Counted from the first letter of the stretch, positions 26,201 to 34,338 are shown. The stretch: DNA of 54,620 nucleotides from Balneolales bacterium (GCA_007132495.1 SLOL01000021.1:1-54620), one strand, 5' to 3'. Notes: a model not told the origin generated them from the sequence alone. Numbers and translations are program-made.

Positions 26201-26959
26201 TCCCGTGAGTTTCAGCAGGAAATACCGGGATCCACCTCCCGCTACTACATCGGCTCCACCTGGACCGGTGCCTGGATCTTCGATCTGTCACTGCCGGATC
26301 GTCATGGTGATATCGCTCCGCTGGGCTGGCGCGGCCAGATTCGCTACCGGTATGAGCCCAGTGAGCTGCTGGACTCATACGACATTCGCGACGGAACCCT
26401 CATTCCCGTTTATAACGAATTCAACAACCACTCCGCCGAAATTGACCTGCGATTAGGATTCGATCTGATGAACCAGCGATTCAATGTGCGAAGCAGATTT
26501 TTCGGCTACCTGGACAGTCCGGACGAGTTTTTCTACCTTGACTATATTGGCGGCATGATCGGTATGCGCAGCTACCCCTATTTCGCCCTCGGTGGAACCA
26601 GAACGGCATTTTCGCAGTTATCCTGGTTTGTTCCTCTTAAAACCGACATATACCGTCAAATGGGTCGGTTTACACTTGACAAGGTCTTCCTGAGACTATT
26701 CGCCGAAGCCGGCAACGGCTGGGGCGGACCGCTTAACATCGATGGAACCATCAAAACCGGAGCGGGTGCTGAATTAAGAGTGGGGATGAACTCCTACTAC
26801 TTTTTTCCCACCAGCTTTTTCATCAGCGGTGCATACGGTTTTGACTCCTTTGATCTTCAACTGCCGGACGCCTTTATAACCGAGACTCCTTCAGGCCGGG
26901 TTACGTACGGTAACCGGATTTTGATTAACTTCGGTGTGTTATTTGATTTTGAATTCTGA
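23279..26959 (+). CDS. Peptidase MA-like / beta-propeller / outer-membrane barrel fusion
   Basis: ATG 23279 shares its A with the TGA of the preceding gene (TGATG), implying translational coupling; a TTG one codon earlier is the alternative. The 1226-residue product has a signal peptide (to about QAQ, residue 32). A gluzincin domain of the peptidase MA type carries an intact zinc motif H139-E-F-T-H143 and a later glutamate in WLAEGTAQY. TolB/PD40-type propeller blades (FSPDGDRIAY, YAPDGSQIAY, WSPDGKVIA, WHPDGDRLF) lie at about 340-680. A C-terminal barrel (about 780-1226) ends in INFGVLFDFEF. This predicts a surface or periplasmic protease tethered to its own barrel. The substrate is unknown. 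Confidence 0.82.
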   Translation: MKAHRAHISSLFSLLLLLAAGSMIAPPELQAQRNPAFYDYPYHHLDWYTIESDHFLVHFQEGNSRPAQVISRIAEEIHEPVTELYGHEPDHKVNIVLIDRLDYSNGAAFFYDNKIEIWLPSLDTPLRGTHNWLRNVITHEFTHIVQLQASMKQSRRHPASYLQWLSYEEVRRPDVLYGFPNGIISYPFSGISMPAWLAEGTAQYMREEIYYDDWDTHRDMLLRTRILDGTYHSLEKMGTFSSKTSLERELIYNQGFAFTRYLADRFGEQAIADITRAFSDSGVYDVRKAIKNATGIDGRDVFNDWIDALTDQYTRFAEERETAPENRTWIEEDGFFNFHPAFSPDGDRIAYLSNKMTDGSMAALFLKDTESEDDPDEADYEARLFEDASLSHHASSGGRSHRNANALRWMSSGGSSGPTDDPANSSSRAGRIHEHGTSHAIQFESARLRRLETSFSYAPDGSQIAYSRARLNRYGEQYRDIYIYNLDESESTRLTYSERLQDPAWSPDGKVIAAGKIEDGSVNLYFYHPEHDSLTRITDFRHGEQIYRPVWHPDGDRLFIAYSDTAQRGIYEIRPANKQTREIDTNQSSPFPLRNGHHMQPVLTGSGVDFRDPAVSADGRWLYFSADSGGVFNIYRMSLNDQRVQQITNVTGGAFMPFPHPEKDQLLYSEFTSDGYKIALMDISETEFSYLDTGMTALENTPGGVAASRQASENTTEKRGNALAASEYALPHNRNNNPAKSEIYTLNYFDDSDIDPFTPDAVAHADTGVYSYQLPTRGSSSDRQFYSYEDQFTSFQFYPVVRFDNYSRLRGDNLSLLSNGQVGDLGQNLWRDFKVGTYVASREMRERFTIYGGALFGPGSRPSDGVSNFFTPGRLVNLDRDLFLEVEYAGLPFIKRHWSPTVSVSFFNIRRNVRDGLQIEEFPCTSCLPDTTSTDIAYNMWQAEVNLISKINRWSLVELGYYYSPYRVSTDSFFSREFQQEIPGSTSRYYIGSTWTGAWIFDLSLPDRHGDIAPLGWRGQIRYRYEPSELLDSYDIRDGTLIPVYNEFNNHSAEIDLRLGFDLMNQRFNVRSRFFGYLDSPDEFFYLDYIGGMIGMRSYPYFALGGTRTAFSQLSWFVPLKTDIYRQMGRFTLDKVFLRLFAEAGNGWGGPLNIDGTIKTGAGAELRVGMNSYYFFPTSFFISGAYGFDSFDLQLPDAFITETPSGRVTYGNRILINFGVLFDFEF

Positions 26960-26988
26960 TCAGATTGCCAAATCCATTACCTGTTCCC

Positions 26989-28200
26989 ATGCAGATATCC
27001 AAAATCCATCCGACCCGCTCTCTTCTGCTTTCTGTGATCCTTCCGGCATTACTGTTGCTGGTTCCGGCCGTTTCTGCAGAAAAAAAAGGTCCGTTTCCGG
27101 GGGCGGATGGCGCCGGAAATCAATCACCCTTTGATGAATCCTCTGCCGCTTTGTATAGCGCGGCACAATTCCTTGCGACCCCTTTATACAGCCCGTTTCA
27201 GAACACTGCCGCTTCTTTGAGTAGTCCGGCACTGATCTCTTCACTCATACCGGATAACCCGTCACTGACTTCCACTGCTGCACATCAATCGCCGGGTTAT
27301 GCTTTGAATATATCCGGCAACCCCGCTCCAAAAGTACCTGCCCCGGACATGCGGTTATTCCCTGTGCTGCCGGGCCCCCGCTATGTCAGCCTTCAGGATG
27401 TCAGCAATAACGGATGGAGTTCCGGATTGATGAGGGGCATAAGCGAGTCGCCAGGCTATGCCTTCCTGGCATCTGCGGTTATTCCCGGACTCGGCCAGGC
27501 TGCCAACCGCCAATGGTGGAAAACGGCACTGTTCGTCACGGCTGAAGCTACGCTCCTCGGCATATACATTCACCGGGAAAATCGGGGACGGGACGGCGAG
27601 CGCTATTACGAGAAGTTTGGAAACGAGCACTGGAGCGTAGTCAAATATGCACGGTATATTGCGGAAATACATGAACCGAACAGACACGACTATGATTTTT
27701 ACGATCTGCTGACTGAGCACGGGCAGGAGGTATACGAACAGAATGACGGTGTTGTTGAACCCTCATTCGACATCGGTGTCGATTGGCCGATCATTGATAT
27801 CGATGCCCTTCGTGACGCGGAACGCAACAGTCTGCACAGCAACGGCAATGCCTTTTCCCACGATCTTCCCGATTACGGCTCCCAGCAGTACTACGAGCTG
27901 ATGAGCAAGTATTACCAGTTCAGTCCGGGCTGGAGCGACTGGAACAGCAATATTCATGATCCCGAGAGCAACGTGGCTTCAGAGCACTTCCTTTATCATG
28001 CACAAATAGGTTTCGACTTCAACAATGATCTGGGTGTCGCGCGTAATATGCTCACCGCCCTTGTCGTAAATCATTTTGTTGCCGCTTTTGATGCCTATTT
28101 CACCCAAAAGCTGAGAAGTGCGCGGATGCAGCCTTCCGCTTCACTGGAATACGGATCATACGGCGTACATCCAACAATTGGATTTCATTATCGTTTTTAA
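26989..28200 (+). CDS. DUF5683-like envelope protein
   Basis: The chosen start gives 403 residues; an in-frame TTG at 26965 is less likely. After a signal or anchor segment (SLLLSVILPALLLLVPAVSA) comes a Ser/Pro/Ala-rich low-complexity region to about residue 130. A block SAVIPGLGQAANRQWWKTA then precedes a hydrophobic segment, as in the DUF5683 family of Bacteroidota (xALLPGxGQxYNxxxWK). The C-terminus ends HPTIGFHYRF, aromatic like a barrel or membrane-associated terminus. No enzymatic motif is visible. It sits 29 nt after the peptidase-MA gene and 25 nt before the PASTA gene, so an envelope role linked to the T9SS run is inferred. Confidence 0.7.
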   Translation: MQISKIHPTRSLLLSVILPALLLLVPAVSAEKKGPFPGADGAGNQSPFDESSAALYSAAQFLATPLYSPFQNTAASLSSPALISSLIPDNPSLTSTAAHQSPGYALNISGNPAPKVPAPDMRLFPVLPGPRYVSLQDVSNNGWSSGLMRGISESPGYAFLASAVIPGLGQAANRQWWKTALFVTAEATLLGIYIHRENRGRDGERYYEKFGNEHWSVVKYARYIAEIHEPNRHDYDFYDLLTEHGQEVYEQNDGVVEPSFDIGVDWPIIDIDALRDAERNSLHSNGNAFSHDLPDYGSQQYYELMSKYYQFSPGWSDWNSNIHDPESNVASEHFLYHAQIGFDFNNDLGVARNMLTALVVNHFVAAFDAYFTQKLRSARMQPSASLEYGSYGVHPTIGFHYRF

Positions 28201-28225
28201 AGAAAAGCGCGTAATTTATCTGCTT

Positions 28226-29050
28226 ATGAAAAAGTTTTTCAGCATATTATTTCGATTTTTTGCCGACCGTAAGCTCTATTATCTGATTATCGGTCTGGTA
28301 CTCTTCGGTGTAATTTCCCTGATTGCCATGGACCGGATCATCATGCCGTCCTATACCAATCACGACAAGGGAATAACCGTACCGAATATAAGCCGTATGT
28401 CACTGGAAGAAGCGCAGGGGGTGCTCGAATCACGCGGACTTCGCCACGAACTGGCGAGAAAACGATCCAATGAAGCTTTTCCACCCGACTATGTCATTGA
28501 CCAGACACCCGGTGCCGGGATGCTCGTCAAGCCGAACCGGAAGGTTTATGTTACAGTCAACACTGCATCCACCCCGCTGGTGACCGTGCCGGAAGTAGAG
28601 GACCTCTCACTCAGGAATGCAACCATACAATTGCAGAACTCGGGACTGCAACGAGGCAATGTCACCTATGAATCATCCCGGTTCCGGAACAGTGTACTCC
28701 GGCAATCTATCCCGGCCGGCCGCGAAGTGGATCACAATTCCACCGTAGATCTCATTGTGGGCGACGGTCTCGGAGTAGACATGGTGGAGGTTCCGGATGT
28801 AACCAACATGCATCTGACGGAAGCACAGAACACATTACAGGGGTCAGGTTTACGCATCGGCGAGATCCGTTTTGAACCAACAGACCAGGTCGTTCCAAAT
28901 ACGGTTTTGAGCTATGCTCCCGATGACGAGCCCTCTGTGTACGAGGGTACGGCCATTGACCTGGTGGTATCGGTAAGTCCGAGTGAAGAGGAGGAAGAAG
29001 AGACCGGTCCGGTTATTATAGATGAGTCGGATAACGACAATGATCAGTAA
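28226..29050 (+). CDS. Membrane-anchored protein with three PASTA domains
   Basis: ATG 28226 gives 274 residues; upstream in-frame starts would overlap the previous gene by up to 83 nt. A short basic cytoplasmic N-terminus precedes one transmembrane helix at about residues 18-36. Three PASTA domains follow, at about 50-116, 117-190 and 195-262, with signatures VPNISRMSLEEAQGVLESRG, VPEVEDLSLRNATIQLQNSG and VPDVTNMHLTEAQNTLQGSG. The tail is acidic. PASTA domains bind peptidoglycan or muropeptides; here there is no kinase or transpeptidase domain. This stand-alone PASTA protein next to rpe is a familiar arrangement in Bacteroidota. Confidence 0.88.
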   Translation: MKKFFSILFRFFADRKLYYLIIGLVLFGVISLIAMDRIIMPSYTNHDKGITVPNISRMSLEEAQGVLESRGLRHELARKRSNEAFPPDYVIDQTPGAGMLVKPNRKVYVTVNTASTPLVTVPEVEDLSLRNATIQLQNSGLQRGNVTYESSRFRNSVLRQSIPAGREVDHNSTVDLIVGDGLGVDMVEVPDVTNMHLTEAQNTLQGSGLRIGEIRFEPTDQVVPNTVLSYAPDDEPSVYEGTAIDLVVSVSPSEEEEEETGPVIIDESDNDNDQ

Positions 29051-29096
29051 CGCTTTTAAATAATGAATTGACGACATTCAGGCCAAAATAAACGAT

Positions 29097-29789
29097 ATGT
29101 TCCGAAGCCATCCTCCCATCATCGCGCCTTCTATCCTTGCAGCCAATTTTCGAAATTTGGAGAACGATATCCGGAAGGCGGCCAGTGGAGGTGCCAACTG
29201 GATTCATTGTGATATCATGGACGGGCATTTTGTGCCGAACATCAGTTTCGGACCCATGATCGTTGAACAAGTCAGAGGCTGCACCGACGCATTTCTGGAT
29301 GTCCACTTGATGATCGAGAAACCCGAACGCTATGTTCCGGATTTTGCAAAAGCGGGGGCAAATCTCATTACGGTCCACATTGAAACCTGTCCTCACCTGC
29401 ACCAAACCCTGCAATTGATTCGGGAACAGGATTGCTACACCGGTGTTGCCATCAATCCGGGAACGGCACTCTCCACCCTTCGGCCTATCCTGGAAATAAC
29501 GGATATGATCCTTCTGATGACGGTAAACCCCGGTTTTGGCGGACAGCAGTTCATCGAACTCAGTTACGACCGGCTCAGGGCATTGCGACTGATGAGGGAG
29601 GAGCTTAATAAAACATTTTTTATTGAAGTGGATGGCGGTGTAAATGATCACAACGCTTCCGATATTACATCCGCCGGTGCGGATGTTCTTGTGGCCGGAA
29701 GCTGCATCTTCCACAGTGATGATATTCCCGGAATGGTTCGGTCGCTCAGGAATGGTGCAGCCTCAGGGTATCGTTCTGATTTAGTGTAA
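29097..29789 (+). CDS. rpe: Ribulose-phosphate 3-epimerase
   Basis: The 230-residue TIM-barrel enzyme interconverts ribulose 5-phosphate and xylulose 5-phosphate in the pentose phosphate pathway. Metal and catalytic residues are visible: H37 and D39 in IHCDIMDGHFVPN, H70 in LDVHLMIE, and the Asp of FIEVDGGVN. The phosphate-binding loops MTVNPGFGGQ and ADVLVAGSCIF are also present. Length is usual for the family. It follows the PASTA gene by 46 nt and precedes the PhoH-like gene by 89 nt on the same strand. Confidence 0.97.
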   Translation: MFRSHPPIIAPSILAANFRNLENDIRKAASGGANWIHCDIMDGHFVPNISFGPMIVEQVRGCTDAFLDVHLMIEKPERYVPDFAKAGANLITVHIETCPHLHQTLQLIREQDCYTGVAINPGTALSTLRPILEITDMILLMTVNPGFGGQQFIELSYDRLRALRLMREELNKTFFIEVDGGVNDHNASDITSAGADVLVAGSCIFHSDDIPGMVRSLRNGAASGYRSDLV

Positions 29790-29878
29790 ACCGTTAATTC
29801 AAAATACTTTTAACAACTATCGCAACACAAACCAAAAAAACAGATACACGATCCATCTTTATCGACCATGTCGACCCG

Positions 29879-30862
29879 GTGGTGGTTCTCGGATTGCATG
29901 ACCGTTTTCTCAAACAGATCGACGAGGCCTTTTCAGAGAGCAAGCTCACGGTTCGCGGCAATGAAATCAAGGTTGCAGGACCATCCGAGCAGTTTGAGGC
30001 TATTGAAACGATCGTCAAGGAACTGATCAAGCTGGCCAGGCGTAATGGAGCTGTTACAGAGAATGATCTGTTGACGCTGCTTGCTCTCCAGAAAAGTGAC
30101 CGGACGCTTCGCCAGGTCACCATATCACCGGACGAAACCCTGCTCTATACCACTACCGGATCTCCGGTATCGGCCCGAACTCCCAATCAGAAGAAAATCG
30201 TCCAGGCCTCCAATAAGAATGATATCGTTTTTGCCATAGGTCCGGCCGGAACGGGCAAAACCTATACCTCGGTCGCCCTGGCGGTCCGTGCCCTAAAAGA
30301 ACGTCAGGTGAAAAAAATCGTACTGGTCCGGCCGGCCGTCGAAGCCGGTGAAAGTCTCGGTTTTCTGCCCGGCAATCTGAAAGATAAAATTGACCCCTAT
30401 CTCCGGCCGCTTTACGACGCTCTTGAAGAGATGATGGATTTTGACAAGCTGGAGATGAATCTCAACAAAAATATTATCGAAATTGCCCCTCTTGCCTATA
30501 TGCGGGGCCGAACGCTGAATAACGCTTTCGTGATCCTGGATGAGGCGCAGAATGCCACCCAAATTCAGATGAAGATGTTTTTGACCCGGCTCGGGGTACA
30601 CAGCAAAGCGATTATCACAGGTGACCTGACCCAAACCGACCTTCCGAAAAATCAGCACTCCGGACTCCGGACCATTCAGCACATCCTGGAAAAAATCAGC
30701 GGAATCTCGTTTGTCTATCTTGATCAGAATGATGTGGTTCGCCATAAACTGATCCGGGATATCATTGAGGCCTACGAACGATATGAAGATGACGGTGGGC
30801 GAGAGAGCCGGAAAGCAGGGGATGAAAATATAAAGGATACCGGGAGAACAGACAATACATGA
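29879..30862 (+). CDS. PhoH-like ATPase (PhoL/YbeZ family)
   Basis: The frame has Walker A GPAGTGKT (residues 121-128 from GTG 29879), Walker B FVILDEAQNAT and the family motif IITGDLTQTDLP. It is a cytosolic RNA-associated NTPase of the PhoH group. Homology appears to extend upstream of GTG 29879: the in-frame codons before it read RSIFIDHVDP, matching the usual PhoH N-terminus. No ATG, GTG or TTG exists between the in-frame stop at 29795 and 29879, so the true start may be a rare codon (ATC 29819 or ATA 29804). The stop overlaps the next gene start (ATGA). Confidence 0.9.
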   Translation: MVVLGLHDRFLKQIDEAFSESKLTVRGNEIKVAGPSEQFEAIETIVKELIKLARRNGAVTENDLLTLLALQKSDRTLRQVTISPDETLLYTTTGSPVSARTPNQKKIVQASNKNDIVFAIGPAGTGKTYTSVALAVRALKERQVKKIVLVRPAVEAGESLGFLPGNLKDKIDPYLRPLYDALEEMMDFDKLEMNLNKNIIEIAPLAYMRGRTLNNAFVILDEAQNATQIQMKMFLTRLGVHSKAIITGDLTQTDLPKNQHSGLRTIQHILEKISGISFVYLDQNDVVRHKLIRDIIEAYERYEDDGGRESRKAGDENIKDTGRTDNT

Positions 30863-31662
30863 TTGCATCGTTATATCAGGGCACCTTTTCTGTAGGTATC
30901 AATGGTCGTTTTATACCGATGAAAGCCGATGCCAAACCGGAAAGGAACACACTGAAACTCGCTGTTAACCCCTTTCTGATCCACAACAACGGTTTTACGG
31001 CGTTGATCGATGCCGGACTGGGGCTTTTCGGTCCGCTGGACCACTACGATCTGATGATAAAAAACCTGAAAAAACACAGCCTTAAGCCCGAAGATATTCA
31101 ACATGTCTATTGCAGTCATTTGCATACCGATCATATCGGCGGTCTGCTGCATGAACATTCCGGTACCTACGACCTGACCTTCCCCGAAGCAACCATCTGG
31201 CTTTCGGGAGAGGATTGGGAACGGTTCAAAAACAATGCGGAAAACAAGGGGCATGAAGAAGCCCTGAACTGGGCCCATTTTCTGGAATCACATACTGACC
31301 TTCAATTCGTTGAGGATCGTACTCCGGAACCCGGATCCATTCGGATGAAAACCATCGGTGGCCATACCCGGTATCACCAGGCTGTTCTATATGACGGTGA
31401 GGGGGAAAAAGCCATGATGCTGGGTGATGTCCTGGCACGGCCGGAAGCCATCAATCGCAGCTTTAAATCCAAAATCGACTACGATGGGGAAAAAAGTCAG
31501 GAAATCCGTGATGAGTATTTGCGCAAGGCTTTGGAAGAGGATTACCTTATCCTTACCTACCATGGTGACAACGGAGCTATGGTGAGACTTAAAGGCTATG
31601 ATCAAAAAAAAGGATATGAACTTGAGTCGTTCGCAGCAGGTGTTGCCGGACAACACTCATGA
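30859..31662 (+). CDS. Metallo-beta-lactamase fold hydrolase
   Basis: The 267-residue protein has the MBL di-metal motif H87-L-H89-T-D91-H92 (SHLHTDHIGG), a GGHTRYHQ histidine, an MMLGDVLARPE aspartate and a late YHGDNG histidine. The layout resembles the lactonase/GloB-like branch that acts on esters, thioesters or lactones; the substrate cannot be read. Its ATG overlaps the PhoH-like stop by 4 nt, which argues for one transcript. The E. coli neighbour of this family (ybeY) is absent here. Confidence 0.9.
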   Translation: MIASLYQGTFSVGINGRFIPMKADAKPERNTLKLAVNPFLIHNNGFTALIDAGLGLFGPLDHYDLMIKNLKKHSLKPEDIQHVYCSHLHTDHIGGLLHEHSGTYDLTFPEATIWLSGEDWERFKNNAENKGHEEALNWAHFLESHTDLQFVEDRTPEPGSIRMKTIGGHTRYHQAVLYDGEGEKAMMLGDVLARPEAINRSFKSKIDYDGEKSQEIRDEYLRKALEEDYLILTYHGDNGAMVRLKGYDQKKGYELESFAAGVAGQHS

Positions 31663-32479
31663 AGAGGCAGTTGAGATACTTGGGAAGAAAGGAATTGGTC
31701 GGCCGGATTGTGCGATAATACTGGGATCGGGACTCGGAAATTTTACCGGTGCCCTTCAGAACAGCATAGCCATATCCTACTCCGATCTTCCCGGTTTTCC
31801 GGAGACCAGTGTCGCCGGTCACGACGGTGCACTTCACTTCGGTGAGCTTGAAGGCCGGAAGGTTCTGGCATGGTCGGGGCGTTTTCATCATTACGAAGGC
31901 CATCCGTTCGAACAGACCATCCTGCCGGTACGGATCTCTCACAACCTGGAATGTCATTCCCTTATCGTAACCAATGCCGCCGGTGGCATCAATGAACGAT
32001 TCCAGGTAGGTGACTTCATGCTTATTGACGATATCATCACACTCCAGACCTCGGTTAGTCCACACAGACACCGGGTTCTACAGCGTTATGCCAATGATCC
32101 GGTCATACATCGTGTCGCACATCTTGCAGCACGTGCCGGCATCTCCGTTACCCGCGGCTGTTACATGTTTGCCAAGGGTCCAACATACGAAACCAGGGCC
32201 GAGGTCAGAGCTTTCCGAAATCTCGGTGCCGATGCGGTCGGCATGTCAACCGCCGCCGAACTTTACGAGGCCGTTCGCCTGAACATGACCTGTCTGGGCA
32301 TCTCACTCATCACAAACCAGGCGACCGGTGTAAGCAAAAACAAACTCGATCACAGTGATATCAAAGAGGCGGCACACCTGCGGGAGAAGGAGTTTGTCTC
32401 CCTCGTTTCACACATCATCAGTGATGAGGACAGTCCGCTGCACGAGCGTAACGCGGGTAGCTTCAGGCCAGGTCCATAA
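31616..32479 (+). CDS. Purine nucleoside phosphorylase, type I (trimeric)
   Basis: The protein (287 residues from ATG 31616; an in-frame ATG at 31598 is an alternative) has all landmarks of trimeric PNP: ILGSGLGNF phosphate loop, WSGRFHHYEGH, VTNAAGGIN, the signature GPTYETRAEVR followed by GADAVGMSTAAE, and ITNQATGVS with a purine-site Asn. It cleaves purine ribonucleosides or deoxyribonucleosides with phosphate in salvage. The start overlaps the MBL gene by 47 nt, so the two are probably expressed together. It is convergent with the photolyase gene, 61 nt away. Confidence 0.93.
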   Translation: MNLSRSQQVLPDNTHEEAVEILGKKGIGRPDCAIILGSGLGNFTGALQNSIAISYSDLPGFPETSVAGHDGALHFGELEGRKVLAWSGRFHHYEGHPFEQTILPVRISHNLECHSLIVTNAAGGINERFQVGDFMLIDDIITLQTSVSPHRHRVLQRYANDPVIHRVAHLAARAGISVTRGCYMFAKGPTYETRAEVRAFRNLGADAVGMSTAAELYEAVRLNMTCLGISLITNQATGVSKNKLDHSDIKEAAHLREKEFVSLVSHIISDEDSPLHERNAGSFRPGP

Positions 32480-32540
32480 ACCCAGGGATAAGCTGAGGAG
32501 TAAATATCCACTGTAAAAGCATAATACAATCCGTTTCAGC

Positions 32541-34019
32541 TTACAGGCCGGAATATCGCTTCACATACTGATCCAGTTTGATTTTCTTCCGGGCACTGTT
32601 GCTGGTCATGTAGCGTATTTTACCAAATACAGGCCGTTCAGGTCCCCATGCCCGATCAAATCGCCCGAAAATCCAGAATATCCCGGAATAACTGTTGGGA
32701 TCCCTGCCGTCAATGGCATAGGTGTTATTCAGATCAATGAGATATGACAAAGCGGTCTGTGGATCCGGCGTCCACTCCAGTACTTTCTTTCCCCAAAGCA
32801 TCCGAAGATAGTTATGGATGCGCCCCTCTACCCTGAGCTGGGTCTGTGCTGCATTCCATATCGGGTCGTGGGTCTTCGATTCCTCCAACTGGTGGTAGGT
32901 GTATAGATAACTCCTTGGATCACCGGCATGGTCGGACAGAGTCGCACGCGCCCATGCGGGCAGGGACTCAAACTGATCATAATCGGATCTGTTCCAGGCA
33001 AAATGGAAACCGGTTTCCCGCCAGGTAATAATTTCATCCAGGAAAGCCTCCACAGAGGCGTCTCCACCGAAGAATCCGCTGCGCTTGCCTCCGACCGGAC
33101 GCACCTTCGATACATCCCATCCTTCCGGCTGCATGGTAAGTACCTTGTCCACCACCTCAAACGCCGAAATTTTACCAAAATGGAGCCACGGACTCAGCCG
33201 GCTGGTCCGCTCCAGATCCGCATGGTTCCGGTCGTCTTCATATCGCATCAGATCGTTCTCCAAAAATGCTTCCAGCCTGGCAAGTCCGGCTGAACGGGTA
33301 CCCTTAATCTCAACAGGCCGGACATTACTGTTCAGTGAGGTGAGGCCATTCACAAAGGCGACTATGGCCGCCGGGGTTCCAAGATGCTCTGATCCGGCGG
33401 CTTGCTTGCTTTTGACTTCAGCCGGGAGATCCGGGTTTCCAAAGTTCTGCAGTCCGTTAAGAGGTTGGGGGTCCGGTGGATGACTCCGGCACTCCAGAAA
33501 ACGCTTCTGCATCATCCGGCGAAATATGAAAGCCGAATAGGGCGCTTTTTCCGACAGTGCCATTGGAATAATACCATTGGAGTCGATAGTATGGAACGGG
33601 ATTTTCAGTTCCTTCTCCAGCTGTTCATTACGTTCACGCATGATGAAAACCGGATACTCATCGGAGACTAAAATCGCAGCATCACGACATAAAACCCGGA
33701 GAAGTTGATCATAACTGCCGTGCTTCTGCTCGGGAAAGGGGATATAGGTGACGGGTGCGACATCCCGCAGCTGCTTGCAGTGCTCCGCCATTCCTTCCAG
33801 AATGAAGGCAGTGGTGCGTGCTGTAGCCCACGGGTAGTCACAAGCCACCCCTTCCAGAATCACAAGGGGCCTGCCCAGCCGGTTTGCCCATGCAACCGCA
33901 TAGTCCAGGGCATAATTAAAATGCAACCGGCGGTTGATCTGCATCCAATACAATACATACCCCTCTCCGGGTACACCATCCACACGAATATTTTTTCTGA
34001 GATTGTTGACATTTTTCAT
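32541..34019 (-). CDS. phr: Class II deoxyribodipyrimidine photolyase
   Basis: From the ATG at 34017-34019 the product has 492 residues. The N-terminal alpha/beta domain (GYVLYWMQINRRLHFNYAL) and the C-terminal FAD domain are those of class II CPD photolyases. The late block TQLRVEGRIHNYLRMLWGKK followed by LNNTYAIDGRDPNS and IFWIFGRFDRAWGPERP is the class II signature. The enzyme uses FADH- and light to split cyclobutane pyrimidine dimers. The frame is open to an ATG at 34127, but that start leaves only 28 nt to the divergent pspC gene. The family N-terminus aligns with the internal ATG, and a palindrome lies between. Light exposure in nature is implied. Confidence 0.92.
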   Translation of the reverse strand: MKNVNNLRKNIRVDGVPGEGYVLYWMQINRRLHFNYALDYAVAWANRLGRPLVILEGVACDYPWATARTTAFILEGMAEHCKQLRDVAPVTYIPFPEQKHGSYDQLLRVLCRDAAILVSDEYPVFIMRERNEQLEKELKIPFHTIDSNGIIPMALSEKAPYSAFIFRRMMQKRFLECRSHPPDPQPLNGLQNFGNPDLPAEVKSKQAAGSEHLGTPAAIVAFVNGLTSLNSNVRPVEIKGTRSAGLARLEAFLENDLMRYEDDRNHADLERTSRLSPWLHFGKISAFEVVDKVLTMQPEGWDVSKVRPVGGKRSGFFGGDASVEAFLDEIITWRETGFHFAWNRSDYDQFESLPAWARATLSDHAGDPRSYLYTYHQLEESKTHDPIWNAAQTQLRVEGRIHNYLRMLWGKKVLEWTPDPQTALSYLIDLNNTYAIDGRDPNSYSGIFWIFGRFDRAWGPERPVFGKIRYMTSNSARKKIKLDQYVKRYSGL

Positions 34020-34076
34020 GGTGCCGTCATATTTCCATACCCTAAGCATCATTGCTCCGGGATCGTTCCCTGTGGC

Positions 34077-34100
34077 TTTCTGAAACAAAAATTTCAGAAA
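34077..34100. promoter_or_regulatory. Palindrome upstream of the photolyase gene
   Basis: TTTCTGAAA (34077-34085) and TTTCAGAAA (34092-34100) form a perfect 9-bp inverted repeat with a 6-nt spacer. It lies 58 nt before the photolyase start and 55 nt before the divergent pspC start. The position suits an operator controlling one or both genes. It would be coding if photolyase began at 34127. Confidence 0.5.
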
Positions 34101-34155
34101 CAGCGTATGATGGTTTAGACAGTTCACATAAAAAAAGAATTAAGCCATAACGACT

Positions 34156-34338
34156 ATGCGACGACTTACCAAATCAGCCCATGACAAAATGCTCCTCGGA
34201 GTCTGTGGTGGCATCGCCGAATATCTGGGATGGGATGGCACACTGGTTCGAATCATTTTTGTAATTGCCACCATACTTGGTGCAGGATCCTTCGCTCTTA
34301 TCTATCTGATACTGGCGGTTATCATGCCAAGAACCTAG
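34156..34338 (+). CDS. PspC domain protein
   Basis: The 60-residue product is a minimal PspC domain: basic N-terminus RRLTKSAHDKM, then LGVCGGIAEYLGWDGTLVRIIFV with the conserved GVCGGIA turn, and one or two hydrophobic helices ending AVIMPRT. PspC proteins sit in the inner membrane and relate to envelope-stress (phage shock) responses. Only this domain is present. It is divergent from the photolyase gene. Confidence 0.92.
   Translation: MRRLTKSAHDKMLLGVCGGIAEYLGWDGTLVRIIFVIATILGAGSFALIYLILAVIMPRT

Noticed and set aside
32489-32543. Inverted repeat TAAGCTGA/TCAGCTTA between PNP and photolyase
   Set aside because: The arms are 8 bp with a 39-nt gap, one overlaps the photolyase stop codon and no T-run follows; probably chance.
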